The notes under the pieces were generated by a model. The model made no database searches, was not told the DNA's origin, and saw only the letters and a program-made list of their open reading frames with translations. Below are positions 1-11,739 of a stretch of 64,000 nt of DNA, one piece after another (the stretch's first letter is position 1; every line of letters begins with the position of its first letter). Position numbers and translations under genes: made by a program. The stretch comes from Prosopocoilus inquinatus (taxonomy: Eukaryota > Arthropoda > Insecta > Coleoptera > Lucanidae), in assembly GCA_036172665.1 (NCBI GenBank), contig CM069872.1, positions 41,526,101-41,590,100 of the forward strand, given 5' to 3'.

Positions 1-643
1 GTATCAAGATTTATCTCTAAATAAAACTATCGAACGAACTCCTATACGTATGCAGAACAAGTAGAACGGAAAACACTTCTTTTCATGTAACTTTACATAA
101 TAAATGCCCAGAGCAAGTATCCAATAAAAAAAAATCTCTGTTCATATACCTGAATTACACAGAAATGCAAAAGACAACTTCTAATAAAATTTTACACTCT
201 GTATTTTTTAAAGAGTAGTCGGATTAAAAAAAGATTAATTTGAATCAGTTATCAAAAAGTAAAAAAAAAAAGAACTACATTTACTCTTTCTATATACAGG
301 GTGATTTTCTAGTTTCTTAACAAACTTTGCCAAATGAAAGTGGATGTAATTTCCTGAAAAAAAAAGTGGTCAACATTGGTTTGATTTGCTTTTGTTTAGA
401 AGTTGTGCTTAGTGGTTTTAGATTTTCTGAAAATCCAAAAGCAAAAACTGTTTACTGTAAGAGTACATATGCAACAAGTAAAAAGAAAACAATATACAAC
501 GCAAATTATAAAATTATAACAAACGCGGGAAAGCTAACGACTCACCCGGTATTAGCACTTTGGCGCCAAAATGAAAGTACCATCAGCTGTTGGCTGTTTA
601 CAAAGAAAAAAAAAACAATTGAATATCATGACCAAAGAATATA

Positions 644-1085
644 ACTCAGAGTCTTTCAAAAAGTGTGCTATAAATGAGGATTTTTTTTATTATCGATTTC
701 TAGTTAAATTTATTGAGTCAGAACACTTCTGCATCCCCTAAAATCAAATGGGCAAATGTCAGATGAAATTTATCTTGAATGGTATACAGCGTGGACACTA
801 AGAAAATGAATACCGCTGAAGAGTAAAGTGCCCTTATTTCACAAGATAATTCTGAACAACTTTTTCTTACGACTTTTCCTATATCTTATAAAGTAAGGGC
901 ATTTTACTCTTAAGCGGTCGTTATTTCTCGGCGTGCACGCTGTATACCGTTCAAGAAAAATTTCATCTGACATCTGCCAATTTGATTTTAAATGATGCAG
1001 AAGCGTCCTGCATCAATAAATTTTTATAAAAATCGATAATAAAAAAATTCGCATTTGTAAGACACTTTTTGAAAACACTGTATAA
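644..1085. mobile_element. Fold-back MITE with roughly 200-bp arms
   Basis: The left arm (about 652-865) starts TCAAAAAGTGTGCTATAAAT and contains a block reading GTATACAGCGTGGACACTAA. The right arm (about 880-1079) is its imperfect reverse complement and ends near AACACTGTATA. The arms meet at about 872. A half-copy lies at 15222-15430. The element is non-coding; a nearby 105-codon open frame at 327-644 has no protein-like features. A separate TACAGGGTG end lies at 295-303 and may be an outer element. Confidence 0.6.
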
Positions 1086-1375
1086 CTTGTATCTTTTAAT
1101 GGAACACTTTATACATATTGGTATTTTTTGATTTCTGAATAAATTTTATCGAATTATATGTGTTTAATGTCTTAATTGCGTTTTACAGGAATGTTATTAA
1201 CACGGTACGTTGCAGACTATCCGGAAAAATCCGAACACAGTTGGCTGATACTCGATGAGGTGCTTGATAAATACGACTCTGCTGTATAAACTTTCTCTTT
1301 TCCCTCTTGTGTATTAAAGGATGAAGTCTAAATGAGCATAATAGCAGAGCACAGTGTAAAGAAATATGGTAGGCT

Positions 1376-1830
1376 TATAAAAAGAAACTTTATTTACTTC
1401 AGTAATAAGAGACAACTTGAAAAAGAATTCAAGTATTTAAAGAAAAAACAATAAAAATGAATTGCTTTAGAAAAAAGAGATGCACGCACTAATATTTGAA
1501 AGAACAAGTTTGAAAAGAAAAAAATTCCACCAAGAAAATCTAAAAAATGCAATTTATTCAAAATAGAAAAAAAAACAGTAAAAAATGAACTGTAGGGTAA
1601 TAATAAAACGTTATTGACTCCAGTAATAAGAGAAAATCAAGTTATGAATTTAACAGACAAAAAAAAACAATAAAAATGAATTGATTTAGAAAAAATTGTG
1701 TTTATAATTGAAAAAAAAAGTTTGAAAAGCAAATATTCAAAAAAAATCCTAAAAAAATTAATTTATTCAAAATACCTAAAGCAGGAAATATGAATTGCTT
1801 TAAAAAAAAGAGGCACAGGCACAGATTAAA
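1376..1830. repeat. Degenerate tandem repeat, about 220-bp period
   Basis: CAGTAATAAGAGA occurs at 1400 and 1621, and AACAATAAAAATGAA at about 1448 and 1667, giving a 219-221 bp period. A third, partial unit (ATGAATTGCTTTAAAAAAAAG) follows at about 1787. Copies are purine/AT-rich and diverged. No coding potential. Confidence 0.6.
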
Positions 1831-3480
1831 TAGTGAATACTGAATAGTGAATATTTATTTAGTCAACTATTACAAAAATAATCATGAGACTTAGTCAATA
1901 CAACTAAATAAAAATAAAAGTAAGTATTAAAACAATTTTAGGTAAAAAAAATGAAAATCAAAAATAAAGTAAAAATTAAATGTAATACTAAGATTAAAGT
2001 AATTCCAGGATCCGATCGATCGATCGAGGGTTGTGCGAAGCACTTCTCGAAGGAGAAACCATGAAGATGTAGAATTATTGAAAAATGAGTTTAAAAAGAA
2101 AAAAGAATGCAAATAAGAAAAAATGAAAAATAGTTGCAAAAGAAAACGAAAGCAACGAACACAATGTTCGACAAAATTGATCGAAAAATAAAGAATCGTA
2201 GTTATAATAAATAATCAATAATAATCAAGAATAAGAAAAAGTGTGATGTGAAAAGTTTATTTTATGAGACATTTAAAAATGTAACATAACTGAGAAAAAA
2301 ACCATCTGAATTTGAAGAAATATTTAATTAAAATGACTCCATTAGCGATAAAAATGTGTGAGTTGAAAAATCATAAGATAAAAGCAAAGATAAGAAATCC
2401 ATTTAACAAATTATAAAAAGAAAACATTCAATAAATATTTTTGATGTAAAAATATTTGTAATTAATTAAAATACTTTTCGTTCGGCAGCTTATCCAAACA
2501 CTTTCGACAAAACGGTTAGACAATACGCGAACTAAAGATTCGCCATTATTGCTTCTTAAAAAAAATATTTTAATATGATTTAATTTTGTTTGGATTTTAA
2601 ATAATTGTTTAGAGAAGTAACTAATTAAATATCTTGACTTTCGTATTTAAATTAGAAGTTATTTTAAATGAATTAAATTGAATTTTGTACCTACTTATTA
2701 TAAAGTAATTATTTTTTTTCATATTGCATCTGAATTTAATTTAATAAGTAAAAAAACAAAAGACAAAATGTAATGAACAAGGATAAATTCAGTAAAACAG
2801 ATAAAGCAAAAAAAAAATTCTTGCTCAAGTTAGCAAAAGAATTCCATCATACGTTGTTGACCCTTCCTGTACGTTTTTTAAACAATAGCCTGATCAAAGA
2901 AAACAAAGGAAAATCACTACAGTGTAATAAAAAAAGGTTAATGAATGATGGTTAATGTGAATCGGTAATAAGGATCGAAACATTCAATGTAAAACTGTAC
3001 ACTCGATTTAATTTTGGGATACAAATTATCAGTTGTAAAAAGTTCACAATAAGTTAAAAGTAGGTACCTACATATAACGAATTGTTTTAATAATTATAAA
3101 AAAATATAGAACTTTTTTTCATAATAATAAATATAAGTAATTCTTTTGCCTACATATCAAAAAGACAAGTCCTCATTTTCAAAAAATGTATTCTTATTAA
3201 TAAATGTATTTATTTCTTTTCATATTTTCATTAACAATGGGGGAAACGTTAAAATTTAAAAGTTACAATGATAGCAACGTTAATACTGTGAGGTAAAAGC
3301 AAACTGCGCAAATCAATTCTCCTCCCCGCTGTTCTTTTTTTTATAAAAATAGCAAGCACGTGTTTCATCCGCGATGCGAATATCATCAGCACTAGACACT
3401 TTCAGTCTGATGAGACACATGTTCGCTGTTGTGCAGTTTCATATTCAAAGCTTGGAGGCGTTCGTTCCCTTATTTTCAGT
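1831..3480. other. AT-rich spacer, nothing recognised
   Basis: Very A/T-rich sequence with long A-runs. Open frames are short and low-complexity. A small GATCGATCGATCGA palindromic run sits at about 2013. No TIR pair, RNA gene or exon could be supported. Confidence 0.4.
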
Positions 3481-3489
3481 GAACTTCCG

Positions 3490-4350
3490 GTCAACCTGAT
3501 CCAAACAAGAAATTAAAAAAAAATTAAAATGAACGGATAAGATTCTTCAAAATCTATGAAAATTAAACCTGACTGATCTCGCGATCAACTCAATCCAAAC
3601 AGGAAAATTGAAAATTTAAATTAATGAAACATTTTAGATGTTAAAATGCGATTAAAATTAGGTTCAAGCGATCGAACTCAATCTAACTGCTCGTCCAAGT
3701 GAATAGTGAACGACATTAAAAGTCAAGATAATGAAAACTAAATAAAAAATTAGGTCCGGATCAAATTGCAAGGTCAACCCAACCTAACTGATATAAAAAT
3801 TTAAAAATAAAATTTGAGTAAATATGAAGTTCAGACCATTTCAATGTCTATCCAGGTCAACACAACTGAAATCAAACTAAACCCAACGCAAGAGCAGAAT
3901 AAAAAAAAATTTAACAACTCTGATGTTAAAAATTTAAAAATTAAATTTCAATAAAAATCAAGTTCAGATCATCTCAAGATCAACCCAACTGAAATTAATT
4001 TAAATTCAACGCAAGAGGGGAATTAAGAAAAATGAACAACCCTGATGTTAAAAATTTAAAAATTAAATTTTCATATAAATCAAGTTCAGACCGTCTCAAG
4101 GTCAATCCAGACCAACCCAACTGAAATCAATCTATGCCCAACGCAAGAGGGGAATTAGAAAAAAAGACTTTGATATTGAAAATTTAAAAATAAAATTTCA
4201 ATAAAAATCAACTTCAGACTATCTCTAGATCAATCAAGATCTACCCAACTGAAATTAATTTAATTAAAATCAAGTTCAGACCATCTCAAAGTCAACCCAG
4301 ACCATCCCAACTGAAATCAACTTAAGCCCACCGCAAAAGGGCAATTAAAA
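3490..4350. repeat. Degenerate tandem repeat, about 120-bp units
   Basis: Units share AAATCAAGTTCAGACC, a CTCAAGGTCAACCCA-like block, CCCAACTGAAATCAA, CAACGCAAGAGGGGAATTA, and then a DNA block TTAAAAATTTAAAAATTAAA. The best conserved units start near 3820, 3957, 4077, 4207 and 4265; earlier units (3490-3800) are strongly diverged. Looks like an old minisatellite. No coding potential. Confidence 0.7.
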
Positions 4351-4927
4351 AAAATTAACACACATCGATGTGGCAAGGGAACAGATTTGTTTAGAATACA
4401 ATTATACAACATGGACCTGTTATCATATCTTTCTCGCTCATGATTTTTACTTATCTTGCGTCTCACCAACCTCTTGTTTTGTGTTTACGTCCTTTCCATG
4501 ACAACGGATGAATTTTTTAATACCAATTGTCAAAACAAATGCGAAAACATAATTATTTACACATAGGAATGTGTCTTTTATTTTAAAGTCTCCTTTAGTT
4601 TCGATTATGAAACCGTAATAACCGGGCCTTAAAATGTATAGTTATGATCTGGGAAAAGAATTCGGACCACTTGTTCCGTGAATAATACGAAAATTTAGTA
4701 CTCGGACTGTATTAGTACCGCCTACAATAAATTCTTCCAAATGAAAACGGTCACATTGCACTCTTTCCCCTCCTACTCTTCAATAACAATTCGATGTATC
4801 GGAGCCGCGGAATGTTGGCGGGAACAAAGAGTACATTGGACGTAAAAAGCATCCAACACTGAGTGGGCTGTATTCTTTTCCCTGGTTATGATATTAAAAG
4901 TTCGTCAGCTGACATGGAAATAATGTA

Positions 4928-5485
4928 CAGTTGCGGACAGAAAATTTCGAACACCTCTGTCATTTCACCAACATAGCAGCGTGAACCAGACTTCAGAAAC
5001 ATATGATCTCCTTCAGTCAAATTCGTGTTATCTGTCGTAGAATTTAAACACAGGCAATTCAGTGGCAGATTTTTTTTGGTCTCAGTGTTCTCTTGAAGGA
5101 TTAACATCTCTTTGGACATTCTTCTGAAGGATTAAACTTCTGTGGACAATAATTATAACTGCAACATTATTAAAATATGATACATCCGATTGTTTATTCC
5201 TGACAGAAAGAAAATTTAATTTTCAAACGTCAGTCAAACCGACAACAAGAATTGGTTTAAAGTTGCGTTACACAATCTGATTTTCTATTTAATTTTGAAT
5301 TTGACTTCAGAAATTGTTTTTTGGAAAAAGTATAAATATGTTTTCTTTTGAAAAAGTCATATGAATAACTCAAATAAAAATTCAAACAGTGCGTAAAGTA
5401 AAGCGGCGTTTACACCAAGAAAAAGGTTTCTCATTTTTATGCCGGTCAGATGACAGTGGTGTCCGAAATTTTCTGTCCGCAACTG
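4928..5485. mobile_element. Tc1/mariner-like MITE with TA duplication
   Basis: The termini CAGTTGCGGACAGAAAATTT (left) and its reverse complement (right, ending GTCCGCAACTG) form TIRs of about 45 bp. The element is flanked by TA at 4926-4927 and 5486-5487, the target duplication of the Tc1/mariner superfamily. The interior has no transposase; it includes a small direct duplication (GAAGGATTAA at about 5094 and 5126). Confidence 0.8.
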
Positions 5486-5487
5486 TA

Positions 5488-7530
5488 CACGCGAGATTTT
5501 ATGAAACAGACGAGCGAGCCACAAGTTTTTTAAAAAATAAGTCATGTTCAGGTTGCACACTAAAGTATAATTTATGAACGCATCTCAGGTTTCAGTAAAT
5601 AATTTTCATTAACATTTTTTGTTAACTTCAAATAATATGACATATGACGATATGACACATAACAATTAAAAACAATGACAGAGAAACGCGTAAAAAACTC
5701 ATGCCAAAATATCTAATAGCACTTTCGCTAATTATAAAAAAAGAACTGACGTAATCCATATCTCGAGGAACGCAATAAGGAATAGTTAAATGATGAAGTT
5801 GGAAAGAACGTAGACTGATAATTATGTTTACAGATTTTGTTTGAATTAAAATGACATAGGTATTTACAGAGACATACAGGGCAAACAAATATTTTAGTTA
5901 AGCTCTGAATGCTGGCTACTGTTTAAATAAAGAATGATTCAACGAGCGTTTTGTTCTGAAAATTACAACTGAATGTCGTAAATGTCATTGTTATTATTAT
6001 TTAATTGAGTGCATAATTTAAATGAAGTAAAATAAAATTCGTGGCTAGGACCTATCAAATAACATAAATTAATTAACCATGAGTGCACAATATTCTTATA
6101 TGTATTAAGCACAGAAAAATGTGCATCTACTGGGTGTTTCAGAAAAATGAGCTTTTAAAAATCATTCGCGTTTCAATAAACTAATGCTGACCTGAAGTAT
6201 AATAATAGCGTGCCGGTACTTGTTGTCAACGATCCAATTATTTATTTTTGAAAATTAAAAAGAAAAACTAATTATATGTAAACGTCTCCTAAGCCAATCG
6301 GCCATTCGGGGCACGTATTTTTTTTTCTATTAAAATTTCAGACCCATAGCGCTAAAGTGTGGCCTCAATTTAAATTCGTTGTCGGACCAATAGACGAACC
6401 AGAGGTAACTGCGACTCTGGGTTTCCAAACCTTCTTCATTTTCTTCTTCCAACTCATCTAAACTGGAATACGTTTTGTCATGCAACGGACGGCGTTAATT
6501 TATTCGGTGCGCTGGACGAGGAGGAATACCAATGATTTTTTTTGTATTCCGTAAACGCAACGCTAAATGCTTCCGGTGTGCAGTTTCATGTGACTACCGT
6601 TTATGAAGTTATTTTTGTAAGTTCAATCGTTTGCCGTCAGTTTCAGTGTGTGCTGTTGAAAACGTAAGTGATAAATAATACTTAATAAGCTGTATCAACA
6701 TTTTGCAATGATTGTTTCAATTGCTGGGTATTAATTAGGTTCAGTCATTTCCAAAAGACAAATAATAGAAATGTGTAAATTAAGAAAGAAAAATATTTTG
6801 AATTGAGAAACAAATATTTAATACCGAACTTACGGAGATTCATTGAAAAGTTCTGGTAGTGTTCACAAAATACAAATGAATCAAGATATAAACCATAACT
6901 TCAAATTATTTCTGAGCTATGCGAAACACACTTGTATTTAGTGAACAGCGATAGGAATTTTAAATTAATCTCCGTAAGTTTTGTTTCAAGCACTTCCTTC
7001 TGAATTCAGAAATAAAAAAGTTAAAGGAGGAGGAGCTGATCCAAAACCTTTTGGACATTTGTATGGTGCAAATAAATGTATATTATTATTATTATTAAGT
7101 GGGCATTCCGCGTTGACACCCTGTATATCTTCCCATTCTAATTTTTACTTTTCTATTCTTTTTCGCTTCTGGTCTTGTTTTTATCACTTAGTATATTTAT
7201 TCACTTCTAGATTCTAAATTTCTTAAATTCTAGTTGTGCTAGAGAGAGTAAAGGCGGAGTATTACAGCAAGAGTTGTACGCGTGTGCTTAAATACCCTTA
7301 TCATATGCGCATCATTTTATCTACCGTGTTACGTTACGTTTGCTGCTTTTCATGGTATAATCGTAATTTTTAATAAATAAAATAATTTCCTAGTCCTCCA
7401 GTACATTGAACCGAGATTAACGAATTTAAATAGAATAGAAAGAAATTAAATATCAGAATGACTCTCAAATAAGTTCTAATTTTATTACTGAACTGCAACG
7501 AGAACTAAACCTGATGAGCTTGATTGTACC
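5488..7530. other. Spacer without firm features
   Basis: AT-rich. A slightly GC-richer island at 6330-6620 has an AG acceptor-like site followed by a 21-codon open stretch and GTAACT, but this is too short and featureless to call an exon. A single inward-facing CACCCTGTATAT transposon end sits at about 7119-7130 without a clear partner. Confidence 0.35.
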
Positions 7531-7759
7531 GGGCGATCGAAATTGATTGTCCTGATCCTACACTACTTTCCGCGAGGTTCGCATCAATATTTATGTTTAC
7601 CAGACGAAGATTGGCACGGAAAGCAGGGGAGTGCAGGGAACATTCGCAAAACTTACATCCAAATCGAACTAAATTAATAAAAACATCCGGTATACGTAAA
7701 TATTGATACGAAGCTCACGGAAAGTAGTATGGGGTCAGCACAATCAATTTCGATCGCCC
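7531..7759. mobile_element. 229-bp MITE with about 63-bp TIRs
   Basis: The left arm GGGCGATCGAAATTGATTGT continues through CCTGATCCTACACTACTTTC to CATCAATATTTA. The right arm is its near-perfect reverse complement, ending CAATCAATTTCGATCGCCC. A solo terminus of the same family (CGATCGCCCGGTATAAACTG) occurs at about 14501-14520. The superfamily is unclear because no convincing target duplication is visible. Confidence 0.75.
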
Positions 7760-8878
7760 TGTTCCATACACAGATTGTTGAATCAAGCTGAGATCACAGA
7801 AATTCAATGAGAACATGAGTAGGGAAACGTCTCATCTCCATCTCTTTTGCAACCTGTACCGCTTTCTGTCTGTCTATTTTGCATGTGTTCTCATTTTACA
7901 ACAATAAACGGTATATTGTATCAAAATCGTAACTTTTTGTAATAAATTATGTGAACTTTTTTAAGTAGTCCAAAGTATATTTATTATTTTATATATTAAG
8001 AAAAAATGCAGCAAAAGCACTGACCATTGCACCAGATATTTTATGGGAATAATAAAAGACTCAAAAATTTAAGGACCGTAATAAAATGCGATCTTTCGCG
8101 CTACTTCCAGTGCTAAACAAGTTCTTAAAAATTAAATAATAATAATAAAAGTAAGCAGTAAAACACATCGTTTGTTGCTGAAGAACTTCATAAGAACTTC
8201 GGCGTTAATTATAAAAAGTGAAATTATAAAAAATAATAGGAATCATCAATAAGTTTTTGTCATTAATACGTGATGCCAAAAAAGCTACGAATCCTGAAAA
8301 ATTATAACGGCGATCAAAGACACAAAACTTGCTCTTCTCTTGCAGACTTACTTCCTATTTCTTCGTCATTTTATCCACTTAACAAAACAAGTTTTTAGAA
8401 AATGAATTAAAACTAAGAAATTATGTCAAGTAATAATAAAAGAAAATTCAGTTTTAGAAATGAAAAGTTTCTTTTGAAGAGTAACGAAATGTCGATTATT
8501 GAAATTAAGTTTGATTTTCAAGATTTTTTTGTTTACCTATTCAGAAAAGAACCTATCTTGCATGAAAGGTTTTAAACCAGACCTTTTGGACATCTCCAGC
8601 CGAGTGACTATTTCTATCTGGGTTTTACTGTTTTCTTTTGATTTTCTATTCCTTTCTTTCTATTACTTTCCATTACTGCTGGCCTGCGTGTTCTTCTTAG
8701 ATGGATCAACTATTTTCCAAACCACTTTTGCGTTGTCACTTCGTTCGAGATGTTCCAGTTTTGTAATCGTCTCACCTTTCTCATTGCTTCTATTATACAT
8801 GTATCTCTCCTAACTTTTATTAGTTTTGTCCGTACATTCTACTTTAGGACTTTCCTTTTCGCAAGTCTAAGGCTCTTG
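7760..8878. other. Spacer, nothing recognised
   Basis: AT-rich. A 104-codon open frame at 8499-8813 is hydrophobic and rich in Phe/Leu/Ser, which is what T-rich DNA gives by chance. No domain or splice context supports it. Confidence 0.35.
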
Positions 8879-9055
8879 TTCATAAACAAAACTTACAATT
8901 CACTATAATTCACAAAGTGTGCGCATTTCCCACATTTTTGGAAAGTATTTCATAAAATGTTCTTAAACTTTCACTGGTGATACGCCCAAAATGCGCCAAA
9001 TACGAACAGTTTGTGAATTGTGTGAATTGTGGCGAACGCATAGCTTTGTTTATGA
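8879..9055. mobile_element. MITE family copy 1 (TTCATAAACAAAACTTAC ends)
   Basis: Ends GTTCATAAACAAAACTTAC and GCGAACGCATAGCTTTGTTT are imperfect inverted repeats, with internal CATAAAATGTTCTTAAACTT and CACTGGTGATACGCCCAAAA. A second copy with the same layout lies at 49942-50148, which confirms a dispersed family. Confidence 0.75.
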
Positions 9056-9129
9056 TTAATCTTCTTTATGTTTTTTTCGTTACACAGGTTTCGTCAGTAT
9101 GGATCAGTATGCAACTATTCTAGACGAAG

Positions 9130-9545
9130 TATCGAAACTTGTATCAAATGATGTTTTTTAATAGTATCGATTCCATACGATACTTGGTAGCGAAATATCG
9201 ATATTTTAAAATATCGTATCGTTGTGTTGTAACAGTTTCAGTTAAATCACATACATATATTATTTAATTTAGGAAGGAAAGATGGAAAATCATTGAAAAA
9301 AAATGCTTTAACCAAAAAGTTTTCCGATATCTTTGGTTTTGGTTTAAGAAAAAGTTTCTTACACGTCGATGTATCCAGGTTTTAATCGTGCTGATACCAA
9401 AAAGCAAATGTTTCTAATATAACATATCACTAAAAGTTTGAGCCACTGCCATTAAATTGGCGATTACGAAATTCTTCGATTCCTGAATAAAAGTATTGAT
9501 ACTTTCAAAGTATTGAAAAGAAGGTATCGATGTTTAGAAACCATT
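9130..9545. repeat. Possible hAT-like remnant rich in ATCGATA motifs
   Basis: AGTATCGA/ATCGATACT-type motifs cluster near 9129-9140, 9163-9228 and 9495-9535 in partly inverted arrangement (GTATCGAAACTTG left, GAAGGTATCGATGTTT right). The arrangement is suggestive of a decayed TIR element, but the boundaries are unclear. Confidence 0.3.
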
Positions 9546-9664
9546 CGACACCCAAAAGATATGCATGTATCCTTAGTTGAAACGAATGTGTATTCGGTCT
9601 CCTGATCTGTGTTCCATTTGTTCTCCATTTATTTTCAAGACATCAACAATATACCGTTTGTTTA

Positions 9665-9711
9665 TACTGTCCTGATGAGATCTAATAAGACCGAAACGTA
9701 CGTGGACAGTT
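9665..9711 (+). ncRNA. Hammerhead-ribozyme-like motif (decayed)
   Basis: The order is ACTGTC, CTGATGA, a stem-II-like hairpin (GATCT AATA AGACC, one mismatch), GAAA, a self-complementary ACGTACGT, then GACAGT. The first and last six bases are complementary and would form stem I. The box CTGATGA and GAAA match the hammerhead core. The base before stem I is G, so a cleavable NUH triplet is absent and this copy is probably inactive. Assignment is by eye. Confidence 0.35.
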
Positions 9712-10488
9712 ATTTTTTTCTTTGCAGCTGTGCCATTAACTCCTTTTCATTTAGATACTTTATTTACCTGACGTTAGCCTAAACTTAATTGAATCTGCAT
9801 CTAGATATTTTCCGGAAAAGTACCTGTATCTGCTTGTAGATTAATGATTCCTAACCTTTAAATTCCTGACATTATTATTATTATTCGTAAAGTGAACTAC
9901 TCACGTGGAAAGAACCTGAAAGGCGGATTAACTTGGTCTAAATTAGATAAGTTTCCGAGGAACAAGGCATCCATGAAAAAGGAAGAACAAAAGAACGAAA
10001 GACGGATCAGGAAAATAAATTCAATATTAATAAATAATAATAATCATAATTTATGTTTGCTGCCCATTTAACATTTATTTTAAACATAAGTTTACTTTTT
10101 TAGATTATTTTTAATCACTGCTCTTGTTACGTATTCTTGTGTTGATTGCACTTTACTTATAATATAGCGATTGCTGTAATTATAATTTATGTTTACACAT
10201 ATTCGTTATATTATCGGGAAATAAATACTTCTATTATTGTTATCATTAATCGATTCAATTTGTATACAGGGTTACAACTATCAAAGGGCCACTATGGGGA
10301 TCTCGTAAACTGTAAGAGATGCAAAGACGTTTAAATTAGAAAACAGTTGGACTATTTTGGGGCCCATAAAATATGCAAAAATCTGTTTTTGAAATATCTT
10401 AAAAAAAGAAAATTTTCAATTCAACTTCTTTACTTATTAAAATAACAATCAATTACTAAGAAATTTATGCGGGAAGTAAATTTTTTGT

Positions 10489-10796
10489 ACTGGGTAATTA
10501 AAGCACTTCCTAATTTAATAGTAGAATTTTATTGACGTGTGTAAACATTTTAATATGTATTCGCACCAATAAATTTTATTATTATTATCTTAGCGACCGG
10601 TTTCGGTGTTTGCAGTGGTTGGGAGAAACTAGTTGCAATTGACATTACTTGTTTAATTATTTTTCTTTTCCAACATTTGTAATTTATTATTTAAATACAA
10701 TTTCGACGTTAGCAGCCCGATGAAGGTTTAAACACCGAAACCGGTCGCTAGAATAAAATTCTGCTATTAAATTAGGAAGTGCTTTAATTACCCAGT
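10489..10796. repeat. Inner inverted repeat carrying hammerhead-like ends
   Basis: ACTGGGTAATTAAAGCACTT plus CCTAATTTAATAGTAGAATTTTA on the left is mirrored by TAAAATTCTGCTATTAAATTAGG and GTGCTTTAATTACCCAGT on the right. Both arms also carry AAACACCGAAACCGGTCGCT in opposite orientation (about 10592-10611 and 10731-10750). Only the right-hand copy keeps a GATGA box 5' to it. Confidence 0.75.
10711..10750 (+). ncRNA. Hammerhead-ribozyme-like motif
   Basis: AGC, CCGATGA, A, GGT-TTAAAC-ACC hairpin, GAAA, CCGGT, C, then GCTA. AGC/GCT can pair as the start of stem I, GGT/ACC is stem II, and ACCGGT is self-complementary, so stem III could form only as a dimer. The triplet before stem I is GTC, the preferred cleavage triplet. 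Departures from the canonical core: C instead of U at the second box position and one extra A before stem II. Confidence 0.4.
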
Positions 10797-10865
10797 CTAC
10801 ATTTCTAGCTGATTATGGACCATAATCAACAATATTTTTTTTATACAAATACGTACTATAACTTA

Positions 10866-11040
10866 CCCCCTTATTCTATAATGCATAACGACATCGTTAG
10901 ATAACGAAAATCGTTAAGTGACATGTTTTGACCAATCAGGTCTTAGATACAAAGCATTTCTATGCATTGATTGGTCAAAAAATGTCACTTAACGATTTTC
11001 GTTATCTAACGATGTCGTTACGAGTTATAGAATAAGGGGG
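10866..11040. mobile_element. 175-bp PIF/Harbinger-like MITE
   Basis: Near-perfect inverted arms of more than 60 bp: CCCCCTTATTCTATAA…TAACGACATCGTTAGATAACG… and its reverse complement ending GAATAAGGGGG. It is flanked by TTA at 10863-10865 and 11041-11043, the PIF/Harbinger target duplication. The arms are far better conserved than the host element, so this is a comparatively young insertion inside 10267-11724. Confidence 0.85.
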
Positions 11041-11412
11041 TTAATACGATTTGTTAATTTAATAATAACTTTAGCTTTTAATGTTTGTAGCATCCGCCTA
11101 CTATGTAGATTAAAAATTTTGTGAAAATATTTGTTAGTAACTTAATAATTAGTTTTAAAACAAAAGCATACGTAAGTGTTATATATCCATGGTCATATTC
11201 CGATTTTATTTCTGCATCATGCGGTAAAAATTTCTAAGCATCCATAAGAAAAAAAAAGTTGACAGTTGTATTCACGAAACTGTCAATCTTAACCTATTTT
11301 TTTGAATTTTATTAGATTGTCTATCGAATTTCGTATAAAAATATCTTATTTTATGATTCTATTTTATGTACAAAGTTTTTTTTAATCTCAAATCGGACAA
11401 AAAAATGAAGGG

Positions 11413-11457
11413 AACAAACCCAACGTTTCGCTATAGATTTATAGCTTCGTCAGGAGT
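11413..11457 (-). ncRNA. Hammerhead-ribozyme-like motif, best core match
   Basis: On the - strand: ACTC, CTGACGA, A, GCTATA-AATC-TATAGC hairpin, GAAA, CGT, T, GGGT. CTGACGA and GAAA fit the hammerhead consensus CUGANGA/GAAA exactly. Stem II is six perfect base pairs. ACTC/GGGT closes stem I (one wobble). ACGT is self-complementary and would give stem III only in a dimer. The cleavage triplet would be GUU. The extra A between core and stem II is non-canonical. It lies inside the TIR element 10267-11724. Confidence 0.45.
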
Positions 11458-11739
11458 GAAAAAAAGTAAATAAACAAGTTGTCAAGAGAAACAAGTCGTC
11501 AATTATGGATTCTATTTTAATAAATAAATAAGATACTCGAGATTTCGAAAATGAGAATTTTTTGTTTTTTGAAGACATTTCAGAAACGAATATAGATAGA
11601 AAAGATTTCTTTGCATATTTTATAGGCCCCAAAATAGCGCAACTTTTTTCTAATTGGAACGTCTTTGTATTTTTTACAGTTTTACGCGATCCCCATACTG
11701 GCCCTTTAATTAGCTGTAACCCTGTATGTCGTGCCCAAA

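Larger units (their letters stand above)
10267..11724. mobile_element. 1.46-kb CAGGGTTAC long-TIR element, TA-flanked
   Basis: The left end CAGGGTTACAACTATCAAAG and the right end (…TTAATTAGCTGTAACCCTG) are inverted repeats extending about 150 bp, including CCCCAAAATAG-like and CATATTTTATAGGCCCC blocks. TA dinucleotides flank it at 10265-10266 and 11725-11726. There is no transposase; it is non-autonomous. It hosts an inner inverted repeat (10489-10796), a Harbinger-like MITE (10866-11040) and two hammerhead-like motifs. Confidence 0.8.

Noticed and set aside
6343..6413. Possible 23-codon exon between CAG and GTAACT
   Set aside because: Too short, no recognised peptide, weak donor; chance splice-like signals are common.
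8499..8813. 104-codon hydrophobic frame
   Set aside because: Phe/Leu/Ser composition is what T-rich DNA produces; no supporting features.
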